Positions 45,228-54,482 of a stretch of 64,000 nt of DNA are shown piece by piece. Position 1 is the first letter of the stretch; each line of letters begins with the position of its first letter. The DNA is from Paraburkholderia aromaticivorans (lineage in GTDB: Bacteria > Pseudomonadota > Gammaproteobacteria > Burkholderiales > Burkholderiaceae): assembly GCF_012689525.1 (NCBI RefSeq), contig NZ_CP051515.1:620001-684000 (forward strand), in the 5' to 3' direction. Below the pieces are notes generated by a model. It was given only the letters and a program-made list of their open reading frames with translations, ran no database searches and had not been told where the DNA came from. Position numbers and translations under genes: made by a program.

Positions 45228-45596
45228 ATGAAAGCAATCAGGACATTCAAACTGATGGGTGGCGCATTGATTGTCATGGTATCCATCAATACGTGGTCGC
45301 AGACCAGCGAATCCGCTGCAACGTCGACTCAATCTGGCATGGCGGCGGCAGGCGAGGGAAGTGCGAAAGCCACCAGACAGGCGAATCGCGCGCTCAGCAA
45401 GAAAGTGCTTCACGCGCTCTCGAAGGGCGGTGTCAGCACGTCCAGAATGAACGTCGTTGCGAAAGGCGGTGCAGTGTCGCTTGCTGGATCCGTCACTGAT
45501 GCGACCCAGATCGACAAAGCGGGAGAACTGGCGAAGGGTGTACCCGGCGTTACGTCGGTGAAGAATTCTCTGACACTGAAAGAAGTGGGTCAGTGA
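45228..45596 (+). CDS. Periplasmic BON-domain protein
   Basis: The 122-residue protein has a signal peptide (MKAIRTFKLMGGALIVMVSINTWS-type, about 25 residues). A single BON domain (VLHALSKGGVSTSRMNVVAKGGAVSLAGSVTD and GVPGVTSVKNSLTLKE) follows. BON domains bind membranes or envelope components and are common in osmotic-stress proteins. CGGAGCGAGCA precedes ATG 45228; the longer open frame is rejected because the signal peptide starts there. Confidence 0.88.
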   Translation: MKAIRTFKLMGGALIVMVSINTWSQTSESAATSTQSGMAAAGEGSAKATRQANRALSKKVLHALSKGGVSTSRMNVVAKGGAVSLAGSVTDATQIDKAGELAKGVPGVTSVKNSLTLKEVGQ

Positions 45597-45799
45597 TCGT
45601 TCCTGATCAGGTCGGCCGGCGGGGTCAATTTCGCCATAGCAAAGGCGGGGACCGCCGTGCCCACCCATGCCGGGTCGATGGCTAAGCTCACACTGGACGG
45701 CACGAAGGTTGGCAAGCTCGATATCCGACGTCTTGTCGGACACGCGCCTGGGGCCGGCCGGATCAGAGGATGCCGGTCTCCGGGCCGCGAAGCTGCCAG

Positions 45800-47314
45800 T
45801 CAACCCGGCTTCTGCATCTTTTCGATAGCTCTGTTCTTCGCTGCCCGTGCTTCGATGATCAATCGGTACGCGGCATAGTACTTGTAGATGTTGCGCACAT
45901 AGGTCGTGGTTTCGATGCCGATCTTTTCTGCCACCACGATTTCTACATTGTTGAACCACTTGTCTGGATCCAGACCGCGTGCCGCTGCCTCCTTGCGCAT
46001 CTTCGAGATATTGCCCGGTCCGGCGTTGTAACTCGCAAACGCAAAGAGCGCCCTGTCGCTGTCGCTGAAGTGTGCGTCTGGGAAATAGCGGGTCATCAGA
46101 TGGTCCATATATTTTGCTCCCGCGTGAATATTGGCCTCGCTGACTGAAATGCTGCCGACGTTCATCTGCTTGCCTGTGGCAGGCATGATCTGCATGATGC
46201 CGATCGCACCGACATGGCTGCGAGCGCCCTGGTTGAGCTGCGATTCCTGGTAGCCCTGTGCGGCCAGCATCAGCGGATCGAAGCTGTATTGTTTGCCGTA
46301 CTTTTCGAATAAGGCCAGAGTCTGCTCGAAGCGCTTGCGTTCCGCGGAGTCGGTGTTGTTCGAGATCTGCCTGATCTGCTTCATGTACTGGGATAGCCGA
46401 TACGCCGCCACGCCCTGCTTCTTCACGTAGTTCACGTAGAAGTCCGTGATTGCAGCCTGCAGCTGCGGGCTTCCTTTGCGAATCGCCCAACCGACATAAC
46501 TCTCGCCGCGAACGACAAGATCCTCACGTACCTTGATGTGCGGCAGTACCTGAGCCCACATTTTCGCCTTCCAGTCGTCGACTACGACGATACCGAGCAG
46601 GCCCGCGTTGAGCATCTCCAGTTTGTCTTCGTCTTCAAGGGCGTCCGGCAGTAGCGTGATCTGCATGAGCGGCTTGCCGGCCGCCTTGAAGCGGTTGTTC
46701 AGCGTCGTCAGGCTCTCGTAGTAGCTTGTCGACTTGCGCACATAGACCTGCTTGCCGGCGAGGTCGTCGAGCGTGTTGATCGGCGGCGCCTTCGGGCCCG
46801 TCACAATCAGCTCGCGCACCGGCTTCATATCGCGCGGCGCAACGAAATCGACGAGCTTCTTGCGTTCGTCGGTCGCCGTCAGGTTGCCGGCGGATATGTC
46901 ACCCAGTCCGGCGGAAAGGTTGACGAGAAGCTTGTCGCGCGTCGTCGGAATCAGATAGATCGTGACGGGTCTGTTGCCGAGTTGATTGGCGTAGCGTTTG
47001 TTGATGTAGCGCTCAAAGTCGCGCGCCAGCTCCGCCGATAACCCGCGTTCGCGGCCCTTATCGACGAAATAGAGCGTCCGGCTATAGGGAACCAGAAAGC
47101 GGATCATGCGCCGCTCGAGCATCGCGTCAAAATCGCCGGTCCAAGGCTTGATCGCGATGTCCAGGTTGCGCACCCCGGCGGCCGTCGTCGACGATGGTGA
47201 CGCTGGAACGGTCGAAGAGGCGGCCTGAGAAGGGGGTTGAAGCGCGGCCGCCTGCGTGGTGGTGGCCACCAGTATCGAGATGATTGCTGCAATAGTCTGA
47301 CGGTTGGCATTCAT
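45800..47314 (-). CDS. MltF-like lytic transglycosylase with periplasmic binding-protein domain
   Basis: The 504-residue protein has a signal peptide (residues 1-23). A solute-binding (SBP_bac_3) domain from about residue 45 to 290 contains LVNLSAGLGDISAGNLTAT. A C-terminal SLT domain has the catalytic Glu in YQESQLNQGARSHVGAIGIMQIMP and AFASYNAGPGN. Such enzymes cleave peptidoglycan to 1,6-anhydro products. The C-terminal tail is basic (RAAKNRAIEKMQKPG). ATG 47314 is chosen to begin at the signal peptide; the frame is open to 47509. Confidence 0.88.
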   Translation of the reverse strand: MNANRQTIAAIISILVATTTQAAALQPPSQAASSTVPASPSSTTAAGVRNLDIAIKPWTGDFDAMLERRMIRFLVPYSRTLYFVDKGRERGLSAELARDFERYINKRYANQLGNRPVTIYLIPTTRDKLLVNLSAGLGDISAGNLTATDERKKLVDFVAPRDMKPVRELIVTGPKAPPINTLDDLAGKQVYVRKSTSYYESLTTLNNRFKAAGKPLMQITLLPDALEDEDKLEMLNAGLLGIVVVDDWKAKMWAQVLPHIKVREDLVVRGESYVGWAIRKGSPQLQAAITDFYVNYVKKQGVAAYRLSQYMKQIRQISNNTDSAERKRFEQTLALFEKYGKQYSFDPLMLAAQGYQESQLNQGARSHVGAIGIMQIMPATGKQMNVGSISVSEANIHAGAKYMDHLMTRYFPDAHFSDSDRALFAFASYNAGPGNISKMRKEAAARGLDPDKWFNNVEIVVAEKIGIETTTYVRNIYKYYAAYRLIIEARAAKNRAIEKMQKPG

Positions 47315-47816
47315 GGCGACATGGCTCCCCGCAAGTGCCGCATGACTGTTGACCGCCACGGTCGGCGCGGTTTCTTTTTCAGGCTCGCGCCCAGGTAGTT
47401 GATCTAGCTTTTTGTCTGTTGCCGGGTCCGCGTCAGGAAGAGTCATACCGGTAGTTCGCGGATTACTCAAAACACGTGAACGGCTATCGACGTCAGCATC
47501 GACATGCATCTGCAGCGCGACATGGTGAACCGGCGCGCGTTATGCCCGTTACTACAGAACGGCTCCGCCGAAATTAATGCTAGTAGGTGTCCGGATGAAA
47601 GGCTATAGGACTTTAGTACCATGCCGCGCCAGCAACTCTTCAGGGCCGGAGGGTTGCGAGAAACCCGCTTGTATGTTGAACAAAAAGAGCGAACTATTGG
47701 CAGGGTACGGGCAGAAATCCCGAAGATTGCGCCCGGCACATTAGAGATATAACGTTCACGGCCGTTACAAATCTGATCCAGATGTCTGGCTTTGCCAGCC
47801 CGCAGGAGAGCGCCTC
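47315..47816. other. Divergent region between transglycosylase and glucosidase genes
   Basis: About 500 bases; the transglycosylase frame continues open to 47509, so a longer N-terminus is conceivable. The rest holds no supported gene. A good ribosome-binding site (GCAGGAGAGCGCCTC) lies at the plus-strand end. Confidence 0.4.
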
Positions 47817-50618
47817 ATGAGCAAGGATGCAGAGCAGAACCGGCTCCACGAAGCGCAAGCGAATCTCGCGGCCTGGAAAAAGTGGGGGCCATACCTCAGT
47901 GAGCGGCAATGGGGGACGGTGCGCGAGGACTACAGCGACAACGGCGACGCCTGGAACTACTTCACCCATGACCAGGCCCGCTCACGCGCCTACCGATGGG
48001 GCGAGGACGGCTTGGGCGGTATCAGCGACGACCACCAGGTGTTGTGCTTCGCGCTGGCTCTGTGGAACGAGCGCGATCCGATCCTGAAGGAGCGCGCCTT
48101 CGGCCTGGCCAACGGCGAGGGCAACCATGGCGAGGACGTGAAGGAGTACTACTTCTATCTCGATTCCACCCCGACGCACTCGTACATGAAATATCTGTAC
48201 AAGTATCCACAGGCTGCCTATCCGTACAACGACCTCGTCGAAACCAATCGCAGCCGCGGCAAGCATGAGGCCGAGTACGAGTTGCTCGACACCGGCGTAT
48301 TCGACGACAACCGGTATTTCGACGTCTTTGTCGAGTACGCAAAGGCGGCGCCCGATGACGTGCTGGTGCGAATCAGCGTCTTCAACCGCGGGCCGGACGC
48401 CGCGCCGCTGCACCTGTTGCCGACCCTGTGGTTCCGAAACACGTGGTCGCAGCCGCAGGGTGGTTCGAAGCCGATCCTCGAACCCGTCACATCTCCATGG
48501 CAAGCGACGGTCCGTGCCCGTCACAGCGACCCCTTGTTTCAGGAATCTTTGGGCGAGTATTACCTCTACGCCGAAGCCGACGTGCCGCTGCTCTTAACCG
48601 AGAATGAGACCAACAACGGCCGCCTGTTCGGCACGGACAACGCGTCGCCCTACGCGAAGGACGGCATCCACGACTTCATCGTGCATGGCGATGTTGCAGC
48701 GGTGAATCCCGCGCAGCAGGGAACCAAGGCGGCGTTCCATTATCAGCTCGGTGTCGGCGGTGGTGCGTCGCAGGTCGTCCGGTTGCGTCTCACGACCCAG
48801 GCGCCTGGTGGGTCATCCGCGCTCTTCGATGATTTCGACGCGGTATTCGCGGCCCGGCTGGATGAGGCCGATGTCTTCTACGCGTCGATGACACCGCTCG
48901 CGGTTCGCAATGACCCCGACCGTGCGAACGTCATGCGGCAGGCGCTGGCCGGCATGCTGTGGACCAAGCAGTACTTCTACTACGACCTCGGTCTCTGGCT
49001 CGACGAGCACGGCGCGGGTACCCGGCTGCCGCAACTGGAACGTCGGCCGGTGCGCAACAGCGACTGGGCGCACATGTTCAACGACGACATCATCTCGATG
49101 CCGGACAAATGGGAGTATCCCTGGTACGCAGCGTGGGACCTGGCGTTTCACATGATTCCGCTGGGCATGGTGGACCCCGACTTCGCCAAGCAGCAGCTCG
49201 ACCTGATGCTGCGCAATGACTACCTGCATCCGAACGGGCAACTCCCCGCCTATGAGTGGAATTTCAGCGATGTCAATCCGCCCGTGCATGCGTGGGCGAC
49301 CATGCAGCTTTACGTGCTCGACAAGGAGCGCCGGGGTGGCAGCGGTGATGTCGAGTTCCTCAAATACGCCTTCTCCAAACTGCTGGTCAACTTTACTTGG
49401 TGGGTTAACCGCAAGGACCGCACTGGTGCCAACGTTTTCGAGGGCGGCTTCCTCGGACTCGACAATATCGGCGTGTTCGACCGCTCTTCGCCATTGCCCA
49501 CAGGCGGCTACCTGGATCAGGCCGATGGGACGGCATGGATGGTATTTTTCAGCCAGCAGATGCTGCGCATCGCCGTTGAACTTGCGCTACACGAGCCGCT
49601 TTACGAGGAGTTCGTCGAGAAATTCTTTCAGCACACGCTATTCATCGCCGGCGCGCTGGATCGCGTCGGCGAGCGTAACGACGAAATGTGGGACGAGGAG
49701 GATGGGTTTTTCTATGATGTGCTGCGTCTCCCGGACGGCAGCGCCACGCGCCTCAAAGTGCGCTCGATCGTAGGGCTGCTGCCGCTGGCGGCGGTGGCAG
49801 TGTTTGAAGAAGACATCCTCGAGAAATTGCCAAAATTCCGCGAGCGTGCAGCGCTGTTCCTGGAGCGCTACCCGGAGCTAGCCGCTAACGTGCATCTGCC
49901 CCAACTGCCCGGCGTAGCCAATCGCCGCATGCTGGCAATAGTGGGCGAGCAGAAGCTGCGCCGCATTCTGGCTCGCATGCTGGACGAAGACGAATTCTTC
50001 AGCCCCTTTGGCATTCGCGCGCTGTCGCGCTTTCACCTCGAGCACCCTTACGTCTTTCACCACGCAGGGCAGGAGCATCGCGTGGCCTACGTGCCGGGCG
50101 ATTCCGATACTGGCATGTTCGGCGGCAATTCCAACTGGCGCGGACCGGTGTGGATGCCGATCAACTTCCTGCTCTACACGTCGCTGATACGTCTTTACGC
50201 CTACTTCGGCGAGGACTTCAGAGTCGAGTGCCCGACCGGGTCGGGGCAGATGATGACCCTGCTCGAAGTGGCGAAGGAATTAGGCGAACGCTTGTGCCGG
50301 ATCTTCCTGCGCGACGGCGACGGCCGCCGGCCCGCGTACGGCGCGGCGCACAAGTTCCACGACGATCCGCATTGGCGCGACCTGGTGTTGTTCTACGAGT
50401 ACTTTCACGGCGACACAGGCGCCGGGATCGGCGCCAGTCACCAGACCGGCTGGACCGGCTGCGTCGCGCGCATCGTTCAGGGGAATGCCCTGCTGTCGAA
50501 GGACTTGCTGCTGGCGCGGGGGGCAGAGGTCGTGATCCTGCGCGCGCTGAGAGCCGCGCACACGGCCACGGAGTCTGGAGAACCGCAGAATCCTCCCAAT
50601 CCCGAAGCGGCCACTTAG
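47817..50618 (+). CDS. GH63-type (MGH1-like) glucosidase
   Basis: The 933-residue protein is a large (alpha/alpha)6-barrel hydrolase of the MGH1/GH63 type. Residues 20-60 contain WGTVREDYSDNGDAWNYF. The likely catalytic region includes YPWYAAWDLAFHMIPLG and NSNWRGPVWMPINFLLYTSL. The C-terminus has HQTGWTGCVARI. It probably removes alpha-glucosyl units from small glucosides or compatible solutes. There is no signal peptide, so it is cytoplasmic. Substrate and physiological role are unknown to me. Confidence 0.85.
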   Translation: MSKDAEQNRLHEAQANLAAWKKWGPYLSERQWGTVREDYSDNGDAWNYFTHDQARSRAYRWGEDGLGGISDDHQVLCFALALWNERDPILKERAFGLANGEGNHGEDVKEYYFYLDSTPTHSYMKYLYKYPQAAYPYNDLVETNRSRGKHEAEYELLDTGVFDDNRYFDVFVEYAKAAPDDVLVRISVFNRGPDAAPLHLLPTLWFRNTWSQPQGGSKPILEPVTSPWQATVRARHSDPLFQESLGEYYLYAEADVPLLLTENETNNGRLFGTDNASPYAKDGIHDFIVHGDVAAVNPAQQGTKAAFHYQLGVGGGASQVVRLRLTTQAPGGSSALFDDFDAVFAARLDEADVFYASMTPLAVRNDPDRANVMRQALAGMLWTKQYFYYDLGLWLDEHGAGTRLPQLERRPVRNSDWAHMFNDDIISMPDKWEYPWYAAWDLAFHMIPLGMVDPDFAKQQLDLMLRNDYLHPNGQLPAYEWNFSDVNPPVHAWATMQLYVLDKERRGGSGDVEFLKYAFSKLLVNFTWWVNRKDRTGANVFEGGFLGLDNIGVFDRSSPLPTGGYLDQADGTAWMVFFSQQMLRIAVELALHEPLYEEFVEKFFQHTLFIAGALDRVGERNDEMWDEEDGFFYDVLRLPDGSATRLKVRSIVGLLPLAAVAVFEEDILEKLPKFRERAALFLERYPELAANVHLPQLPGVANRRMLAIVGEQKLRRILARMLDEDEFFSPFGIRALSRFHLEHPYVFHHAGQEHRVAYVPGDSDTGMFGGNSNWRGPVWMPINFLLYTSLIRLYAYFGEDFRVECPTGSGQMMTLLEVAKELGERLCRIFLRDGDGRRPAYGAAHKFHDDPHWRDLVLFYEYFHGDTGAGIGASHQTGWTGCVARIVQGNALLSKDLLLARGAEVVILRALRAAHTATESGEPQNPPNPEAAT

Positions 50619-51172
50619 CTCGGTCAGCGGACTTCGGACTTATATGAAGACTCCGCGCCCGGCTGAGCTTCGGCCATTGCCAACACTCAGACAGTCGCGT
50701 CCCGAAGCCGATACAGATTGCTTTCCCGACATTCGATGGGAGGCGCTAGCGTCTGCCGAAACTTGAAGGAGTCGGCAGATCTAGTGTCGCTGGTGTCCAG
50801 ACATTCGAAATGTCTCCGCGAGTCTGCGCTTACCTGCGCCACGCAAAGCAAAGCCGCGGATGCCGGCAATCTCCGTATCGAGCCTTCGCAGCGTAGCCTC
50901 CGCCAGTGGTACTGCGTGTGCGTCGGGCCAACACGCTCAGCAGCCTGATTTTCGATTTGTTCTCGCTGCGCAAGACTGTTTGTACGGTGCGGGTATTCGA
51001 AACTTGAGTCAATGCGCCTACATTCGGCTCTATCGGACCGTGGAGCATATGAAGATGAATGGTGCGGATACCAGTGATGTAGCAAGGCGCCCACGAGCCG
51101 CGGAGTTTCGCCGAACGCGAAACAGATAGTGGGTGCAGTCTATATAAACGTTATCTACTGGAGAAATAAAAA
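50619..51172. other. Intergenic region upstream of the HMA-like gene
   Basis: About 550 bases with no gene supported. Near its 3' end it holds a palindrome (51106-51122) and a TATATAAACG element (51141-51150) that fit a promoter for the small gene at 51173. Confidence 0.45.
51106..51122. promoter_or_regulatory. Palindrome overlapping a likely -35 region
   Basis: TTTCGC (51106-51111) and GCGAAA (51117-51122) form a perfect 6-bp inverted repeat around CGAAC. If TATATA at 51141 is the -10, the right arm overlaps the -35. That would suit a repressor or activator site. Confidence 0.4.
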
Positions 51173-51373
51173 GTGAAATTCTCGGTTAAAGATGAAATTC
51201 GCTCGGACGATATTTTGGCTATTGAACATGCGATGAGGAGCGTCGACGCCGACGCGAAGGTCAACGTTGACATTGACACGAAGACGGTCAGCGTTGATTC
51301 GTGGCTGATGCCTGAAGAGTTTCTTGTCGCTTTCGTCGATGAAGACTATGACGCGACCATTGTTGAAGCGTAG
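51173..51373 (+). CDS. HMA-like mini-protein lacking the metal-binding CxxC
   Basis: The 66-residue protein has a predicted beta-alpha-beta-beta-alpha-beta order (KFSVKD; SDDILAIEHAMRSVD; KVNVDIDTKTVSVDS; PEEFLVAFVDEDY; ATIVEA), as in heavy-metal-associated domains. There is no cysteine anywhere, so it cannot bind copper in the usual way. GTG 51173 is the start; GGAG lies nine bases upstream. It is strongly acidic. Function unknown. Confidence 0.75.
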   Translation: MKFSVKDEIRSDDILAIEHAMRSVDADAKVNVDIDTKTVSVDSWLMPEEFLVAFVDEDYDATIVEA

Positions 51374-51703
51374 ACAGACCTTTGCCTGGATCGGCCGGGG
51401 AGGCGTGCGAACCACCTCGGCCATCAATCCTCGTCAACGTGAGAAGCATCGGATCAACGTGATCTGCTGCTCGTGTGGCGAGCGCAGCGAGGCGCACCGT
51501 TCGTATGCGATACGTTGAGTCCAACGCGTCCTCATCCGTCGGCGGCCTTTGCGGCGAAAACTGTTTGACCTTCTGAATACACGAGATTCTGGAAATTTTG
51601 ACGTGATGGCCAGAAGAAACTCTCTCCCATCGATCCACGCAAAAAAGCATCTCGTGACTCGCGGCAGGTAGGGCATCGTCGCAACGATGCATGCGCAATG
51701 CAG
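51374..51703. other. Intergenic region, nothing assigned
   Basis: About 330 bases with no supported gene, repeat or hairpin. It precedes the decayed locus. Confidence 0.4.
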
Positions 51704-51853
51704 TTAAGGTTGCGCCGTACTGCGCCGTCGCGATGATTTGCCGGATGTCTTCTCGCCGGTACCGGCCGCTTCGACCACTGGCAGATCACGTGCCGTTTCC
51801 CTCAGCAGCGTGCGCAACCATGAGATCGCCGTATCGCGTTCCTGATATTTGTG
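51704..51853 (-). pseudogene. 3' stub of a LysR-family regulator
   Basis: Read on the minus strand, about 48 residues up to a stop at 51704-51706 contain HKYQERDTAISWLRTLLRET. This is the typical C-terminal end of LysR regulators (H-x-R/K-Y-x-x-D-x-A-x-x-W-L-R). Beyond 51853 the frame is antisense to the amidohydrolase and shows no LysR sequence. The gene is therefore cut here. Confidence 0.6.
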
Positions 51854-53140
51854 CCGACCATCGGCGACTTGCGTACCGGCGACGTGCTCATCGAAGGGCA
51901 AGACATCGTTGCCGTCGAGTCCCGGATCGACGCCCCCGATGCCGAGCGTATCGACGCGAGCGGCATGATCGTGTTGCCCGGCTTTGTCGATGCGCATCGC
52001 CATACATGGCAAACCTGCGTGCGTCATCGCTATGCGGATATCGATCCGCAGATCTACTTCGCCGAGATGCTGGGCGCCAAGGGCGCCGCATTCCGGCCGG
52101 AGGATGTCTACGTCGGCACGCTGCTCGGCGCCGTGTCGGCGCTGGACGGCGGCATCACCACCATGCTCGACTGGTCGCACGTGCAGAACAGTCCGGAACA
52201 TTCGGACGCGGCGATCATGGGCCTGCGCGACGCCAACATTCGCGGCGTCTTCGCCCATGGCTGGCCGCTGGTCGACGGCGCTTCGTGGATGTTCGACAGC
52301 CAGCGCGGCCACCCCGATGACATTCGCCGCTTACGCGAACGGTTCTTCTCGTCCGACGATCAACTGCTCACGCTGACGATGGCGGCGCGCGGCCCCGAAA
52401 TGGCCCGGCGCGATGTATGGCTTGCGGATCTGCGGCTCGCCCGCGAACTCGACATACGCTCGACTATCCACATGGGCGCCTATGCGCGCAACGCATCCGT
52501 GAGGGCGATCGCGCAGATGCACGACGCTGGCGTATTGAATGACGACCTCACGTTCGTGCATTGCTGTTTCTGCGGCGCGGACGAGATCGTAATGATGGCC
52601 GACGCGGGCGTCAGCGCTTCGCTCGGCGTCCACTGTGAACTGAACGCGCAAGGCATCGGCGACATTCCGCTGGATCGGCTGCTCGCGGTGGGCATCCGGC
52701 CCAGCCTGAGCGGTGACACCGAAACGAAATGCTCAGGCGACATGTTCACGCAGATGCGGCATGCGTTCGCCTATTACCGTTCGTGGATGGGCGGCAACCA
52801 CTCGAAGGTGGCGAATGCACCGGCCACGCTGTCGATGCGCGATGTGCTCGCGTTCGCCACGCTCGCCGGCGCGCGGGCGAACGGTCTGGATCACAAAGTC
52901 GGTTCGCTCACGCCGGGCAAGCAGGCGGACATCATCATGATTCGCGGCGACGACCTCAATCTCACACCGGTTTCCGACGCGGTGGGCGCCGTCGTGCTGG
53001 CGGCGCATCCGGGCAACGTGGACACCGTGCTCGTCGCGGGGCATGAGGTGAAGCGACATGGCCGCATGCTGGATGTCGATCTCGATGCGCTGCGGCAGCG
53101 CGCGTTTGCTTCGCAACAATACATTCTCGGACTGCAATGA
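51851..53140 (+). CDS. Amidohydrolase of the TrzN/AtzB-like group, 5' end probably deleted
   Basis: The 429-residue protein is read from GTG 51851. Metal ligands are intact: AHRHTWQT (HxH), IHMGAYA, VHCCFCGADE and LSGDTETKCSGDMF (Asp). The normal first strand of the composite beta-domain is missing; homology seems to begin at PTIGDLRTGDVLIEG. An in-frame stop lies at 51821-51823, only about ten codons upstream. There is no ribosome-binding site before the GTG. It may be inactive or poorly translated. Its stop overlaps the next frame (ATGA), showing an old operon. Confidence 0.75.
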   Translation: MPTIGDLRTGDVLIEGQDIVAVESRIDAPDAERIDASGMIVLPGFVDAHRHTWQTCVRHRYADIDPQIYFAEMLGAKGAAFRPEDVYVGTLLGAVSALDGGITTMLDWSHVQNSPEHSDAAIMGLRDANIRGVFAHGWPLVDGASWMFDSQRGHPDDIRRLRERFFSSDDQLLTLTMAARGPEMARRDVWLADLRLARELDIRSTIHMGAYARNASVRAIAQMHDAGVLNDDLTFVHCCFCGADEIVMMADAGVSASLGVHCELNAQGIGDIPLDRLLAVGIRPSLSGDTETKCSGDMFTQMRHAFAYYRSWMGGNHSKVANAPATLSMRDVLAFATLAGARANGLDHKVGSLTPGKQADIIMIRGDDLNLTPVSDAVGAVVLAAHPGNVDTVLVAGHEVKRHGRMLDVDLDALRQRAFASQQYILGLQ

Positions 53141-53424
53141 GAGACGCCGCCGACTCGCACTCATCCTTGCGCCCGCTCGATCCCGAACTGGCCGCCATCG
53201 TGTCGGCCATGCGCGCCGCTCACGCGCCGCCGCCGTTTTCCGGCACGCCTGAGCAGGCCCGCGAGTGGATGCGGAGCGCCGTCATGAGCGCGCGCGAGCG
53301 TGTTTCCTTGCCTGTCGTCAGCTTTCTGATCGCCTGCTTCGCTGGTCACACCGCTTACCATTTATGCCTGAGGCCGATCACCGCTGAGACTTGCGACTTG
53401 GTGGTGGACGGCGAAAGCGAGTAG
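53137..53424 (+). pseudogene. 5' fragment of an alpha/beta-hydrolase (truncated)
   Basis: About 65 residues (LDPELAAIVSAMRAAHAPPPFSGTPEQAREWM...) match the N-terminal cap region of HSL-type alpha/beta-hydrolases. After about 53330 the frame continues into sequence antisense to the porin C-terminus and ends at a chance stop. The catalytic domain is absent. The ATG overlaps the amidohydrolase stop. Confidence 0.6.
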
Positions 53425-54482
53425 ATCTGCGCGTACTGCGCATCACCCGCCGCTTTCTGATAGATGCCGACGAGGAAGAGATCGGTGCGCTTGCTGAGCA
53501 GGTAGTCCACGCCTGTATTCACCTGATGCCATTTTGGACTATTGTCCTGCGGATGGTATTGCCCTGTGGTGAAGATATACGCGGCGCCGAGCATGAGTTG
53601 CGGCGTCACGTAGTCGGTCAACGAAACCTCGAAATTCTGCAGGGTCAGCCGCGACGTGTCGAGATAGTCGAATCGCGCGTTGGTATAAAGCAGCGACAAA
53701 CTCGCTGTCCCGAACGCGTAAGCGCCGCCCGCTCCAAACATTCTTTGCTTGCTGACGCCCGCGTTGGTTGCCGGATTGGTGATGAACGGTGACGTGAAGC
53801 CATAGTCGTTGACCACCGCGCCGTTGGTGTTATTGGCGTCGTTCGGTGAATTGACCTGAAGGAACGCCAGACCGAGCGACAGCGGACCGTTGCGATATTG
53901 CGCTCCGGCGCTATAAGCGTTGTTATCGGAGAACCCGCCCGCCTTGTTCGAGAAACCGTAGAGCCCTTCGAACTGAAGCCCTTTATAGTCGACGCTCTTG
54001 TATTGGACCGCGTTGTTGATCCGGAATGTGTCGAACACGTTGTCACTGTCGCCAATGTGCGCACCGTACGCGGCGAACTGACAAGCCGACGAGAAGACAC
54101 AGAGTGTCACTGCCTCGTCGTATTGACGGCCTAACGTCACCGTCCCGAGCGTATCCGACGACAAGCCGACAAAAGCCTGCCGGCCAAACTCGCGGCCGCC
54201 TTGCGACAATGCGCCGGTCGCCACACTATAGCCACCCTCCAGCGTGAAGATGGCTTTCAAGCCCCCGCCCAGATCCTCTACACCCTTCATCCCCCAGCGA
54301 GGCGTCTGCATCGGGCCGCTCGCGAATTGCCATGTTGCGTGGCCTTGTTTGTCGGCCCCCTTCTGGTTATTCGCATAGACGATGCCCGTCGAGATCAGGC
54401 CATACAAGGTTACGCTGCTTTGGGCGGATGCCGTCTGGCAGGACAGTGCCAAGGCGGCGAGAGCAAAGATGCGTCGATTCAT
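53355..54482 (-). CDS. Gram-negative general porin (Burkholderia type)
   Basis: The 375-residue protein has a signal peptide (residues 1-20, ends ASAQS). It begins with the mature motif SSVTLYGLISTGIVYANN, has the long constriction-loop region, and ends GLRHKW with an aromatic last residue as needed for outer-membrane assembly. Two cysteines (LCVFSSACQF) may bridge. It allows diffusion of small solutes; specificity unknown. Confidence 0.93.
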   Translation of the reverse strand: MNRRIFALAALALSCQTASAQSSVTLYGLISTGIVYANNQKGADKQGHATWQFASGPMQTPRWGMKGVEDLGGGLKAIFTLEGGYSVATGALSQGGREFGRQAFVGLSSDTLGTVTLGRQYDEAVTLCVFSSACQFAAYGAHIGDSDNVFDTFRINNAVQYKSVDYKGLQFEGLYGFSNKAGGFSDNNAYSAGAQYRNGPLSLGLAFLQVNSPNDANNTNGAVVNDYGFTSPFITNPATNAGVSKQRMFGAGGAYAFGTASLSLLYTNARFDYLDTSRLTLQNFEVSLTDYVTPQLMLGAAYIFTTGQYHPQDNSPKWHQVNTGVDYLLSKRTDLFLVGIYQKAAGDAQYAQIYSLSPSTTKSQVSAVIGLRHKW

